NCBI GenBank assembly: GCA_036558745.1
Contig: DATBEZ010000091.1
Location: forward strand, 62,001 to 126,000
Source of the DNA: JAMXLJ01 sp036558745
GTDB taxonomy: Bacteria; Actinomycetota; Acidimicrobiia; IMCC26256; JAMXLJ01
DNA length: 64,000 nucleotides
Direction: 5' to 3'
Shown piece by piece: positions 50,235 to 59,655 of the stretch; positions within the stretch are counted from its first letter, which is position 1; every line of letters begins with the position of its first letter. The notes under the pieces are model-generated. The model was not told where the DNA came from. It ran no database searches and saw nothing but the letters and a program-made list of their open reading frames with translations. The position numbers were made by a program, and so were the translations under genes.

Positions 50235-50260
50235 GGAACGGTCGAGTATTGGAACGGTCG
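50235..50260. repeat. Tandem GGAACGGTCG boxes in the PKS promoter gap
   Basis: GGAACGGTCG occurs at 50235-50244 and again at 50251-50260, 16 bases start to start. They lie in the 219-base gap between the AhpD-like gene and the PKS gene, about 100 bases before GATAAT (50362-50367), the likely -10 for the PKS. They could be activator sites. No second strand symmetry is evident. Confidence 0.4.
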
Positions 50261-50420
50261 TCCGATGCGACAAGGCGCGCGACTGATGCTCAGGAAGCAC
50301 TCGCGCGCAGAGCGGCGGCGCGAGCGTTTCCGCCACCCTGGTTGACCATCACCAGTCGGCGGATAATGCGGCTCCCCTGGAGTGGCGCTCGCCGCGACAC
50401 ACCCGCTCTGGAGCCCTGGA

Positions 50421-53400
50421 ATGACCATCGCGATTGTCGGGACCGCGTGCCGATATCCGGACGCGGCCTCACCCTTGGAGCTCTGGGAGAACGTCCTCGC
50501 GTCGCGGCGAGCGTTCCGCAGGATGCCGGCCGAACGCTTGCGCCTCGCCGACTACACCTCACGCGCGGGGGTCTCGGAGGAGGACAAGGGATATGCGACC
50601 CGGGTCGCGGTGCTCCGCGACTTCGAGTTCGATCGAGTTCGCCATCGTGTCGCCGCGAGCAGCTTCCGAGCTGCCGACATCTCCCATTGGCTCGCCCTCG
50701 AGGTTGCCGATTCCGCCTTGGAAGACGCCGGCTTCCCCCATGGCGACGGCATTCCCCACGACACGACGGGGGTGATCGTCGGGAACACCCTGACGGGCGA
50801 GATGACACGTGCGGCGATGCTGCGCCAGAGGTGGCCCTACGTCCGCCGGATTTTCGACGCAGAGCTCGCTGAAGAGGGCTGGGATCCAGGTCAGCGTGCC
50901 GCGTTCCTCGAGCGCACCGAGCGGCGGTTCAAGTCGCCGTTCGCGCCGATCAACGAGGAGAGCCTTGCGGGTGGCCTCGCGAACACGATCGCCGGCAGGA
51001 TCTGCAACCACTTCGACCTCCATGGCGGCGGCTACATCGTGGACGGCGCGTGTGCATCGTCGCTGCTCGCGGTTGCGACCGGTTGCACGGCCCTCGCGGA
51101 TCATGATCTCGATGTCGCAGTCGTCGGTGGGGTCGACGTGAGTCTGGATCCCTTCGAGCTCGTCGGCTTCGCGAAGGCGGGCGCACTCGCCGAGGGCGAG
51201 ATGCGCGTCTACGACGAGCGTGCTGCCGGGTTCTTTCCTGGCGAAGGGTGCGGCTTCCTCGTCTTGATGCGCGCCGATGACGCGGCGTTGGCGGGCCGAC
51301 CCGTCCGTGCGACGATCGAGGGCTGGGGTGTCTCGTCCGATGGAAGTGGCGGCATCACTCGGCCCGAGCTCTCCGGCCAACTCCTGGCGTTGCGCCGCGC
51401 CTACGCGAAAGCCGGTCGCGAACCGACCGACGTCGCGTACTTCGAGGGTCACGGAACCGGCACCGCCGTCGGCGATCAGACCGAATTGCGAGCGATCCGG
51501 GCGCTCGTCGGCGACGGCGCCGCGCCCGCGCCGGTCGTCGGATCGGTGAAGGCGAACATCGGCCACACGAAGGCCGCGGCCGGGATGGCCGGGATCATCA
51601 AGACCGTGATGGCCCTCGAGGCCGCAGTGCTACCGCCGACACCGGGCACGGACCTCCCGCATCGCGACCTCGCGGGCCTGCGGGTGCTCACAGAACCCGA
51701 GGACTGGCCGTCGGACCGGCCCTACGTCGCCGGCGTCAGCGGGCTCGGCTTCGGTGGGATCAACACGCACGTCGTCATCAGTCGAGCCGATGCCGAACCG
51801 AGGATCAGCTCGGCGCGGAACCGGATGTTGGCGCGGTCGAACCAGGACGCCGAGCTCTTCGTGTTCTCGGCCGACTCGACCTCGGCGCTCGCCGACGAGA
51901 TCGACGAGTTCGCCCGGACCGCGGGCCGCTTGTCCCGGGCCGAGCTCGGTGACGCCGCGACCGTGCTCGTGCGCCGATCGCCCCACGCCCGCTACCGCGC
52001 CGCGCTCGTCGTCCGAGACGTCGAGGAGCTCGAGCAGGGACTTGCGGCGCTGCGCACGACACCGATGAAGCCTTGCATCGACCCAGAACGCCGCTCCTTC
52101 ATCGGAGATACGGCCGCGCCGATGCGCATCGGGTTGCTATTCCCGGGTCAAGCGGTTCCGGCCCGGCGGAGCGGAGGCGCGCTGCGACGGCGGTTTCCCT
52201 GGCTGGAGGATCTCTATCCCGGCTCCGAGGCGGCCGGCACCGACGATTCCGTCGCGACCGACATTGCCCAACCGGCGATCGTGCGCGCCGAGCTCTCGAT
52301 GCTCCGGCTCCTCGAACGGTGCCGTGTCCGCGCGCAGGTGGCAATCGGTCACAGCCTGGGCGAGCTGTCCGCGCTCTGCTGGAGTGGCGTCTTGGACGAG
52401 GACGCGCTCCTGCGCGTCGTGAGACGCCGCGGACAGGCCATGGCCGCATGTCCCGGGCAAGGCTCCATGGTGAGCCTCTCGTGCGGTCCCGACGAGGCCC
52501 GCCGGATCGCCGGCGCCGAGCCCGTGGCGCTTGCCGCGTGCAACGAGCCGCGCCAAACCGTCCTGTCGGGAGCAGCGGACGCGGTCGCGCGCGTCCGGGA
52601 CCGCGCGCGAGCGTCAGGTGTCGGCGCGGTCGAGCTCCCCGTCAGCCATGCGTTCCATTCTCCACTCGTCGCTCCGGCACAGGACGCGCTTCGCGACGCC
52701 CTCGCCGCGGAGGTGTTCCGGGCCCCGCGCCGCCGCGTGATATCGACGATTTGCGCGCGCGGGCTGCTCCCCGGTGATGACATCGCGTCGCTCCTCGTGG
52801 AACAGCTCGTCGCGCCGGTCCGCTTCGTCGAAGCGGTCCGGCGCGCCGCGGCGGAGACCGACATCTTCATCGAGACCGGCCCGGGCGCGGTCCTCGCCGA
52901 TCTCGCGCAACGGATGGTCGCGGTGCCGACCATCTCGACGGATGCCGGAGGCCCCTCGCTCGTCGGTCCGCTGACCGCTCTCGCAGCCGCCTTCGTGAGC
53001 GATCCCGGTGTGAACCTCGACGCCCTGGTCGATGAGCGGTTCGTACGACCGATCGATCTCGGTCGTCCGCTCCGCTTTCTCGAGAATCCGTGCGAAGCCG
53101 CGCCGCTCGACGAGCACGTCTTTGGTGGGGTGCGCCCGGATGAGGAACCGTCCGGGCCGTCGCCGCTTGCCGACGGAGCGTCGACCGACTCGACCGAAGC
53201 GTCGGTCGAGGCATCACCGCTCGACCCGGTGCTGCTTGTCCGGTCGCTCGCGGCGCGACGAGCCGAGCTGCCACTCGATTCGGTCGAGGAGGAGGCGCGG
53301 TTGCTCGGCGACCTGCACCTCAACTCCATCACCGTCAGCGAGCTGGCGCAGGAGGCCGCCCGGCGACTCGATCGCCCGCCGCTCGAGGTGCCGCTGGAGC

Positions 53401-56153
53401 TCTCGACCGCGACGGTTCGCCAGCTCGCAGACGCCCTCCTCGAGTCACGTGGCGGTACCGCGTCGGGTGGGGGAGCGCCCGGGGCGCGCCCGTGGCTCCG
53501 TTCCTACACCGTCGAGGAGGTCGTCCAGCCCGTCCCCAGGGTCGTCGCGCGAGCAGAGGGCTCGAGTGATTGGACGCTCGAGGCTGCTCGAGGCCATCCG
53601 TTCGCAGCATCGTTGCGACGCCGGTTGTGCGAAGAGGCGCGCGGCTCAGGCATCGTGCTCTGCGTCGACGGGGACGAGTCGCCGATGCTGGACGCGATCG
53701 CGGGGGCGGGCCGGCTCGCAACGGCAACTCCGAACGGGTTCTTCGTCGTCGTCACGAGCGGCGGTGCTCGGCTGGGAGCCTTCGCCCGCTCGGTCCACCT
53801 CGAGCTCCCCACACTGACCACCTGCGTCGTCGATGTCCCGCGCGACGAGCGTGCAGTCGATCGGGTCCTGGACGAGGTTCGGATCGCGGCCGGCTTCCAC
53901 GAGGCTGCGTACGACCTCGCCGGCGTTCGTCGCGTTCCGGTTTGGCGACCGCTCAGCGCTCCGTCGGGTTCGGAACCTTGCATCGGCGAAGGTGACGTCG
54001 TCCTCGCGACCGGCGGCGGGAAGGGTATCGGGGCCGAATGCGCCCTCTCCATCGCTCGCGCCACCGGCGCACGACTCGCGATCATCGGTCGCTCCGATCC
54101 CGACTCGGACACGGAGCTCGCCGAGAACCTCCGTCGGTTCGCGTCGACCGGCGTCGACGCGCGCTACGTCGTCGCCGACGTCGCGGACGAACACGCAGTG
54201 CGCGCCGCGGTCGAGACGCTGACCCGCGCCTTGGGTCCTCCCACGGTCCTGCTCCATGCTGCCGGAACGAACGTCCCGTGCGCGCTCCGGGACCTCACTG
54301 CCTCGGCGGTGTCCGAGACGTTGCGACCGAAGGTCGACGGCTTCCGGCATCTCATCGCGTCCGTCGACGCGCGCGCGTTGCGTGTCGTGGTTGCCTTCGG
54401 CTCGATCATCGGAAGGATCGGGCTCCCCGGCGAGGCGCACTATGCGCTTGCGAACGAATGGCTCCGGCGCGAGGTGGAACACCTGCACGAAGCACGACCG
54501 GATGTGCGTTGCCTCGTCGCCGAGTGGTCGGTGTGGGCCGGCGCGGGCATGGCGGAGCGGCTCGGTCGCATCAACGCGCTCGTCGGGCAAGGCATCATCC
54601 CGATCTCGATCGAGGACGGCACCGAGACGCTGATGGACGAGCTTCGGCGAACGGACGGTCCAGTCGCGCGAGTCGCCACAGGACGATTCGGTGAGCCCCC
54701 GACCGCCGACCTCGAGCGGCCGATGCTTCCGGCGAACCGGTTTCTCGAGCGTGCCGCAGTCCACTATCCCGGTGTCGAGCTGGTCGCCGAATGCGACCTC
54801 TCCACCGTGTCCGACCCCTATCTCGAGCACCACACCTACGCCGGGGTTCGCCTCTTCCCGGCTGTGATGGCGCTCGAAGCCATGGCGGCCGCGGCGATGA
54901 CGCTCACGGGACGGCGTGAACCGGTCGTGTTCCGTGATGTGAGCTTCGAGCGCCCGATCATGGTCGATGCCGATCGCGGCGCTTCGCTCCGAGTGTGCGC
55001 AGTCACCTCGGCCGAGGGCGACGTCGACCTGGCGATCCGCAGCGACGAGACCCGCTTCGTGATCGACCACGTCCGCGCCAGTCTGCGACGCGACGCGGAC
55101 GCAGTGTCACCTCTGCCGGTGCCGGATCACGTCGGGCGCCTCGTCCAGGTGAACCCGTCGACCGATCTCTATGGAGCCCTGCTCTTCCACGGGCCGACCT
55201 TCCACCGCGTGATCGGCTATCGATCCCTCAGCTCCGTCGGTTGTCTGGCCGAGGTCGGGGTGGACGACGCGCCGTTCTTCGGCGCATTCCACTCGCAGGA
55301 CCTCTATCTCGGCGATGCGGCGGCGAGGGACGCGTTCATCCACGCGATCCAGGCCTGCGTTCCCACCGACGTCATTGTCCCTCGCAGCGTCGAGCAGCTC
55401 GTCGTTCACGAGCGGGCGGCACCAGGCGAGGAGTGTCTCGTCAACGCCCGCGAGCGTTCGCGCGACGAGTCGGGGTTCGTCTACGACATCGACGTGACAG
55501 GTGCGGAGGGCAGGCTGCTCGAGACCTGGCGGGGCCTGTTCCTTCATGTCGTCGAACGACGGGACGCGGCGGGTCCCTGGGGGGTTGCACAGCTCGGACC
55601 GGTGCTCGAGAACGAGCTCCGTCGACGTCTCCGTCGGTCGCCGGAGGTGATCGTCACGCCGCGGCGGCCCGCCGAGAACGGCACGCCGACGATCCCCGTC
55701 GATGCGACGGGGCGCGCCGTCGTCACCTCGCACAGACCCGACGGCCGTCCCGAACGATCGGATGGCGGCGTCTCGGTTGCGCGCCACGGCTCGCTCGCGC
55801 TCGCAGTCGTCGGCCCGGGACCCATCGCCTGTGACGTTCAGGACGTCAGGCCACGGGCCGCGTCGATCTGGTCAGAGCTCCTCGGCCGGTGGTTCGCGGT
55901 CGCGCGTGAAGTAGCCGACGAGACCTCCGAGCCGCTCGACGTCGCGGCGACGCGTGTCTGGTGCGTCCTCGAGTGCATGCAGAAGATCGGACGCCATGCA
56001 GGCGCGGTCGTCGTCGAAGCGATTGCGACCGACGGTTGGGTGCACTTCCGGGCCGGTCGAGCACTCGTCGCGACGACATCCGTGGCGGTCGAATCGGGCG
56101 ACGCGGTGCCGCTGGTCGTCGCGGTTCTCGAGGTCGACGAGCAGCATGCGTAG
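50421..56153 (+). CDS. pksE: Enediyne-type iterative polyketide synthase (PKSE)
   Basis: A 1910-residue single-module iterative PKS from the ATG at 50421 (GTG 50382 is a less likely start). Domain order and key residues: KS about 1-450 (Cys211 in DGACASSLLA, His344 in EGHGTG, His382 in NIGHTK); AT about 565-860 (Ser645 in IGHSLGEL, His746); ACP about 930-1010 (Ser969 in GDLHLNSITVSEL, the PKSE-type motif); KR about 1190-1400 (GGGKGIG, Ser1328, Tyr1341); DH about 1440-1720 (His1471 in HHTYAGVRLFP); C-terminal PPTase about 1780-1910. This order is diagnostic of enediyne PKSs, which make a linear polyene. In the PPTase the metal motif reads CDVQD (Asp1805, Gln1807) where Glu is usual. The thioesterase gene overlaps by 8 bases. 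Confidence 0.92.
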   Translation: MTIAIVGTACRYPDAASPLELWENVLASRRAFRRMPAERLRLADYTSRAGVSEEDKGYATRVAVLRDFEFDRVRHRVAASSFRAADISHWLALEVADSALEDAGFPHGDGIPHDTTGVIVGNTLTGEMTRAAMLRQRWPYVRRIFDAELAEEGWDPGQRAAFLERTERRFKSPFAPINEESLAGGLANTIAGRICNHFDLHGGGYIVDGACASSLLAVATGCTALADHDLDVAVVGGVDVSLDPFELVGFAKAGALAEGEMRVYDERAAGFFPGEGCGFLVLMRADDAALAGRPVRATIEGWGVSSDGSGGITRPELSGQLLALRRAYAKAGREPTDVAYFEGHGTGTAVGDQTELRAIRALVGDGAAPAPVVGSVKANIGHTKAAAGMAGIIKTVMALEAAVLPPTPGTDLPHRDLAGLRVLTEPEDWPSDRPYVAGVSGLGFGGINTHVVISRADAEPRISSARNRMLARSNQDAELFVFSADSTSALADEIDEFARTAGRLSRAELGDAATVLVRRSPHARYRAALVVRDVEELEQGLAALRTTPMKPCIDPERRSFIGDTAAPMRIGLLFPGQAVPARRSGGALRRRFPWLEDLYPGSEAAGTDDSVATDIAQPAIVRAELSMLRLLERCRVRAQVAIGHSLGELSALCWSGVLDEDALLRVVRRRGQAMAACPGQGSMVSLSCGPDEARRIAGAEPVALAACNEPRQTVLSGAADAVARVRDRARASGVGAVELPVSHAFHSPLVAPAQDALRDALAAEVFRAPRRRVISTICARGLLPGDDIASLLVEQLVAPVRFVEAVRRAAAETDIFIETGPGAVLADLAQRMVAVPTISTDAGGPSLVGPLTALAAAFVSDPGVNLDALVDERFVRPIDLGRPLRFLENPCEAAPLDEHVFGGVRPDEEPSGPSPLADGASTDSTEASVEASPLDPVLLVRSLAARRAELPLDSVEEEARLLGDLHLNSITVSELAQEAARRLDRPPLEVPLELSTATVRQLADALLESRGGTASGGGAPGARPWLRSYTVEEVVQPVPRVVARAEGSSDWTLEAARGHPFAASLRRRLCEEARGSGIVLCVDGDESPMLDAIAGAGRLATATPNGFFVVVTSGGARLGAFARSVHLELPTLTTCVVDVPRDERAVDRVLDEVRIAAGFHEAAYDLAGVRRVPVWRPLSAPSGSEPCIGEGDVVLATGGGKGIGAECALSIARATGARLAIIGRSDPDSDTELAENLRRFASTGVDARYVVADVADEHAVRAAVETLTRALGPPTVLLHAAGTNVPCALRDLTASAVSETLRPKVDGFRHLIASVDARALRVVVAFGSIIGRIGLPGEAHYALANEWLRREVEHLHEARPDVRCLVAEWSVWAGAGMAERLGRINALVGQGIIPISIEDGTETLMDELRRTDGPVARVATGRFGEPPTADLERPMLPANRFLERAAVHYPGVELVAECDLSTVSDPYLEHHTYAGVRLFPAVMALEAMAAAAMTLTGRREPVVFRDVSFERPIMVDADRGASLRVCAVTSAEGDVDLAIRSDETRFVIDHVRASLRRDADAVSPLPVPDHVGRLVQVNPSTDLYGALLFHGPTFHRVIGYRSLSSVGCLAEVGVDDAPFFGAFHSQDLYLGDAAARDAFIHAIQACVPTDVIVPRSVEQLVVHERAAPGEECLVNARERSRDESGFVYDIDVTGAEGRLLETWRGLFLHVVERRDAAGPWGVAQLGPVLENELRRRLRRSPEVIVTPRRPAENGTPTIPVDATGRAVVTSHRPDGRPERSDGGVSVARHGSLALAVVGPGPIACDVQDVRPRAASIWSELLGRWFAVAREVADETSEPLDVAATRVWCVLECMQKIGRHAGAVVVEAIATDGWVHFRAGRALVATTSVAVESGDAVPLVVAVLEVDEQHA

Positions 56154-56574
56154 CTACGACTATCGGCACGAGGTCGGCTTCGAAGAGACGAACATCGTCG
56201 GCAACGTCTACTTCGTGAACCACGTCAGGTGGCAGGGACGCTGTCGCGAGCTCTTCCTGCGCGACCACGCGCCGGGCGTGCTGGCGGAGCTGAACGACGG
56301 CTTGGCGCTCGTGACGACAAACTGCTCGTGCAGCTACTACGCCGAGCTTCACGCCTTCGATGTCGTGACGATCCGAATGCGACTCCAGGAGATGACGGAA
56401 GGCCGGCTGACGCTCGACTTCGAGTATTGGCGCACAGGTCCCGACGACGACGAGTTGGTCGCGCGAGGAGAGCAACGGCTCGCGTGCATGCGGCGGGAGA
56501 ACGGATTGTTGAGCGCGTGTCCCCTTCCCGGTGAGTTGACCTCCGCGCTGGCGCCCTACCGAGGGGCGAGATGA
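56146..56574 (+). CDS. Enediyne hotdog thioesterase (E10/CalE7 type)
   Basis: A 142-residue hotdog thioesterase that releases the polyene from the PKSE. The signature VGFEETNIVGNVYFVNHVRW continues into QGRCRELFLRDHAPG, as in CalE7, DynE7 and SgcE10. These enzymes lack the usual acidic catalyst and rely on an arginine. The ATG overlaps the PKS end by 8 bases and its own stop overlaps the peptidase gene by 4. This PKSE-TE pair is found in every known enediyne cluster. Confidence 0.93.
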   Translation: MRSYDYRHEVGFEETNIVGNVYFVNHVRWQGRCRELFLRDHAPGVLAELNDGLALVTTNCSCSYYAELHAFDVVTIRMRLQEMTEGRLTLDFEYWRTGPDDDELVARGEQRLACMRRENGLLSACPLPGELTSALAPYRGAR

Positions 56575-58427
56575 CGGCGGGGAATGCCGTGCGGACCGAC
56601 GAATCGGTCTCGGTCGACAGCGCGCGTGACGACATCGATGCGTGGACCTCGTGCCGGTTGATCGCAGACCCTCGGATGCAGCCCGACGGAGATGACGTCT
56701 TCTTCGTCACGGGCCGGGATTCGTGCAGCGACGTCGCCGTCGTTTCGTCGGCCGGCGGACCGGAGCGCGCACTCGAGCTCGACCCGCCGCCCCCAGCCAT
56801 GGCGTTCGGTTGCGGTGCGCTCTCGCTCGGCCGGCACGGGACGCTCGTCTACGCCGCGGTCGACGGATCGCTCCGGGTCACGTCGACTCGTCGGAACCGA
56901 ATCCGGCGCGTCACGGAGCTGGAGCCGTGTTCCGCGCCCGTGCTCGCTCCCGATGGGAGACGTCTCGCGTTCGTGCTCGAGGACCACGACGTGATGGTCG
57001 CGTCGCTCGACGGACACGACATCGCGCGTGTCTCGGGCGGTGCGGACTTCTGCGTCGACCCGGTCTGGTCCCCGGACGGGGAAAGCCTGGTCTGGCAGGA
57101 GTGGGACGACCCCGACATGCCGTGGGACCAGAGCCGGCTCGTCCTTGCGGCGGCCGACGGGTCGTCCCCTCCCCGTCGTATCGCCGGCGGCCCCGACGTC
57201 GCGGTGAGCCAGGCGCGGTTCTCGCCCGACGGGTCGACCGTGGCGTTCCTGAGTGACGCGACCGGGTGGCTCAACGTGTGGACCGTCGGTGTCGACGCGC
57301 GCAACGCGTCTCCCTTGTGTCGCGAGGCGTCGGAACACGGCGGCCCGACGTGGGGGCCTGGGCAGGTCACCCACTCGTGGTCGCCGGACGCCCGTGCCGT
57401 GGCGTGCGCGAGGAACGAAGGTGGCTTCGGGTGGTTGAGCATCGTCGACGCGGAACGCGCCACGCGTCGCGATATCGCCGCCGGCGTCCACCTCGGAGTG
57501 TCGTGGACTCGGGCAGGGATCGTCGCGGTGAGAAGTCGCAGCGATCTTCCCGCCGAGCTCGTGATCTATCGATTCGGTGCCCACGGCGCGCCAGACGCTC
57601 AGGTGCTCGCCGGCGCCGCCCGCGAGCCGTTCGCGGTCGCGCTCGCCGAACCGGAGCTCGTCCACTGGCCGGCAGACGACGGAAGCGTGCTGCACGGCCG
57701 TCTGTATCGACCGAGCGCGCGAGGAGCCGGCCATACACCACTGCTCGTGCTCGTCCACGGCGGTCCCACCTCACAGCTGCAAGCCATGTTCAACGTTCGT
57801 GTCGCGTACTACGTGTCGCATGGTTGGACAGTGCTCGTTCCCGACTACCGCGGCTCGAGCGGATGGGGTCGCGCCTACTCGACTGCGCTCCGCGGCGAGT
57901 GGGGAGTCATCGATGCCGACGACTGCGCGGCCGGGATCCGCGCCGCCGTCGCCCGAGGCTGGTGCTGTCCCGCGCGCGTCGCGGTCATGGGCGCGTCCGC
58001 CGGTGGCTTCACACTCTTGAACCTGCTCGCCCGTCACCCGCAGCTGTGCGCTGCCGCCGTCGACCTCTACGGGGTGACCGATCTGCTGGAGCTGAGCCGG
58101 ACCACGCACCGCTTCGAGCGTCACTACCCCCGCTCGCTGGTCGGCGTCCTTCCCGCGGACGCCGGTCTGTACCGCGAGCGGTCGCCGATCAACGCGGTCG
58201 GGCAGATCCGCACTCCGCTTCTCGTCTTGCACGGCGCGAACGACAGCACCGTGCCCGTCGAGCAGTCGCGCCGGCTCACTGAACGGCTCCGGGAGCTGCG
58301 TCGCACGGTGGACCTGTACGTGTATGCCGGGGAGGGCCACGGCTGGTCGCGACCTGCGGTGGTCGCGGACGAGCTTCGTCGCGTCGAAGGGTTCCTGCGT
58401 CGGGAGGTGTTGTCGCGTGCATGTTGA
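56571..58427 (+). CDS. S9-type (prolyl oligopeptidase family) peptidase
   Basis: A 618-residue protein. An N-terminal beta-propeller (about 20-385; repeats such as DPVWSPDGESLVW and QARFSPDGSTVAFLS) precedes an alpha/beta-hydrolase domain with Ser in VMGASAGGFT, Asp in LHGANDSTVP and His in AGEGHGW. LVLVHGGPTSQ provides the oxyanion site. No signal peptide is seen. Co-translation with the PKS and TE suggests a pathway role: trimming an aminoacyl group, acyl transfer or self-protection. These are guesses. Confidence 0.88.
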   Translation: MTAGNAVRTDESVSVDSARDDIDAWTSCRLIADPRMQPDGDDVFFVTGRDSCSDVAVVSSAGGPERALELDPPPPAMAFGCGALSLGRHGTLVYAAVDGSLRVTSTRRNRIRRVTELEPCSAPVLAPDGRRLAFVLEDHDVMVASLDGHDIARVSGGADFCVDPVWSPDGESLVWQEWDDPDMPWDQSRLVLAAADGSSPPRRIAGGPDVAVSQARFSPDGSTVAFLSDATGWLNVWTVGVDARNASPLCREASEHGGPTWGPGQVTHSWSPDARAVACARNEGGFGWLSIVDAERATRRDIAAGVHLGVSWTRAGIVAVRSRSDLPAELVIYRFGAHGAPDAQVLAGAAREPFAVALAEPELVHWPADDGSVLHGRLYRPSARGAGHTPLLVLVHGGPTSQLQAMFNVRVAYYVSHGWTVLVPDYRGSSGWGRAYSTALRGEWGVIDADDCAAGIRAAVARGWCCPARVAVMGASAGGFTLLNLLARHPQLCAAAVDLYGVTDLLELSRTTHRFERHYPRSLVGVLPADAGLYRERSPINAVGQIRTPLLVLHGANDSTVPVEQSRRLTERLRELRRTVDLYVYAGEGHGWSRPAVVADELRRVEGFLRREVLSRAC

Positions 58428-59655
58428 CGATCGTCTTGGCCGCGACGACCTTCCGTCGCCGTCGGATCTGTGGTTCTCCGACGCAGGAGCGCGTGCGCCG
58501 GAGTGGCGGCAGTCCGTCGATGGTTCGCACGCGGAGCACGTCGTCGTCGGAGCGGGCGTCATGGGCCTCGCGACGGCGTACTGGCTCGCTCGACGCGGGC
58601 GACAGGTTGTCGTCGTCGACGTCGCGGGCCTCGGGCACGGTGCGAGCGGGCGCAACGCCGGGATCTTCCTGCCCAGCGCGGCCACGTGGGAGGACCCCAC
58701 GTGGATCGAGCAGTTCGTCATCGACGAGAACCTCGACGTGGGTTTCCGGCGTTCCGGGCACCTCGCGCTCGCGTCCTCGGATGCGGTGCTGGAGCAGATG
58801 CGTGCCGAGGTCGCCGCGCGACCACCCTCGGCAGCGACGATCGACGTCCTCGACCATGCCCGCTGTGAGGAGGTGCTCGGCGTCGAGCTCGGCGCGTGCG
58901 TGGTCGGTGGCCGTCACTATGCCGCCGGCGGCCTCGTGCATGTCGGCGGCTTCGTCACCGGTCTCGCCGCGGCGGCAGCGGCCCGAGGTGCGACGTTCAT
59001 CCGTTCGTCGGTGCAGGGGGTCGAGCCCGACGGTCGGGGAGCTCGGCTGGACGTGCAAGGGGAGCGGCTCACCGCCGACACCGTGGTTGTTGCGTGCGGC
59101 GCGGCGAGTTCCGACCTCCTTCCCGTCCTCGGAAGCGTCGTCACCCGACGCCGTGCTCACATGGTCGCGACGGCACCCACGGCCGTGCGGCTCTCGTACG
59201 CGCTCGCGCTCGACTATGGCACCACGTACTGGCGTCAACTCGACGATGGGACGATCGTCGCGGGCGGCGGTGCAGAGGCCGATCCGTCGGGCCGCGCGGA
59301 CGAGCCCGACGGGTCGAACCCCGTGATCGAAGCGGCGATCGTCGACGCGCTCGGGAGGACGATCCCGAGCCTGCATCCCACACGCGTGACGCGCCGCTGG
59401 ACCGGCGTCATGGACATCACCGAGGACCGCAGACCGCTCGTCGGCCGAATGTCGGAGAGCGGCGCGGTTTGGCTCGCGACCGGGTTCGGCGGCCACGGAC
59501 TCCCCGCCGCCGTCGGCGTCGGCTGGGCACTCGCCGCCGCGATCAGCGGGGACGCCGACGCGGTGCCTGCCGTTCTCGACCCCCGGCGCTTCCCCGTGGT
59601 CGCGGAGCTCGAGAGGCACCGCGTCCACGCGTCCACGTCAAGGAGCCCATCATGA
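58417..59655 (+). CDS. FAD-dependent oxidoreductase, DAO/glycine-oxidase type
   Basis: A 412-residue flavoenzyme. The FAD motif HVVVGAGVMGLATAYWLARR is at about residues 41-60, GASGRNAGIF marks the flavin contact, and the C-terminal GDG-like FAD segment is VWLATGFGGHGLPAAVG. The family oxidises amines or amino acids. The GTG at 58417 follows GGGAGG and overlaps the peptidase end by 11 bases. It may tailor the product or make an amine-derived building block. Confidence 0.87.
   Translation: MHVDDRLGRDDLPSPSDLWFSDAGARAPEWRQSVDGSHAEHVVVGAGVMGLATAYWLARRGRQVVVVDVAGLGHGASGRNAGIFLPSAATWEDPTWIEQFVIDENLDVGFRRSGHLALASSDAVLEQMRAEVAARPPSAATIDVLDHARCEEVLGVELGACVVGGRHYAAGGLVHVGGFVTGLAAAAAARGATFIRSSVQGVEPDGRGARLDVQGERLTADTVVVACGAASSDLLPVLGSVVTRRRAHMVATAPTAVRLSYALALDYGTTYWRQLDDGTIVAGGGAEADPSGRADEPDGSNPVIEAAIVDALGRTIPSLHPTRVTRRWTGVMDITEDRRPLVGRMSESGAVWLATGFGGHGLPAAVGVGWALAAAISGDADAVPAVLDPRRFPVVAELERHRVHASTSRSPS

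Noticed and set aside
27079..50288. Near-identical GCGC(A/G)ACTGATG at 27079 and 50277, before unbL and the PKS gene
   Set aside because: An 11 of 12 match between two promoter gaps is too likely by chance in this composition to support a shared operator.
50382..50420. GTG start of the large PKS, 39 bases upstream
   Set aside because: It would lie only about 15 bases after the likely -10; the ATG at 50421 begins directly with the KS N-terminus.
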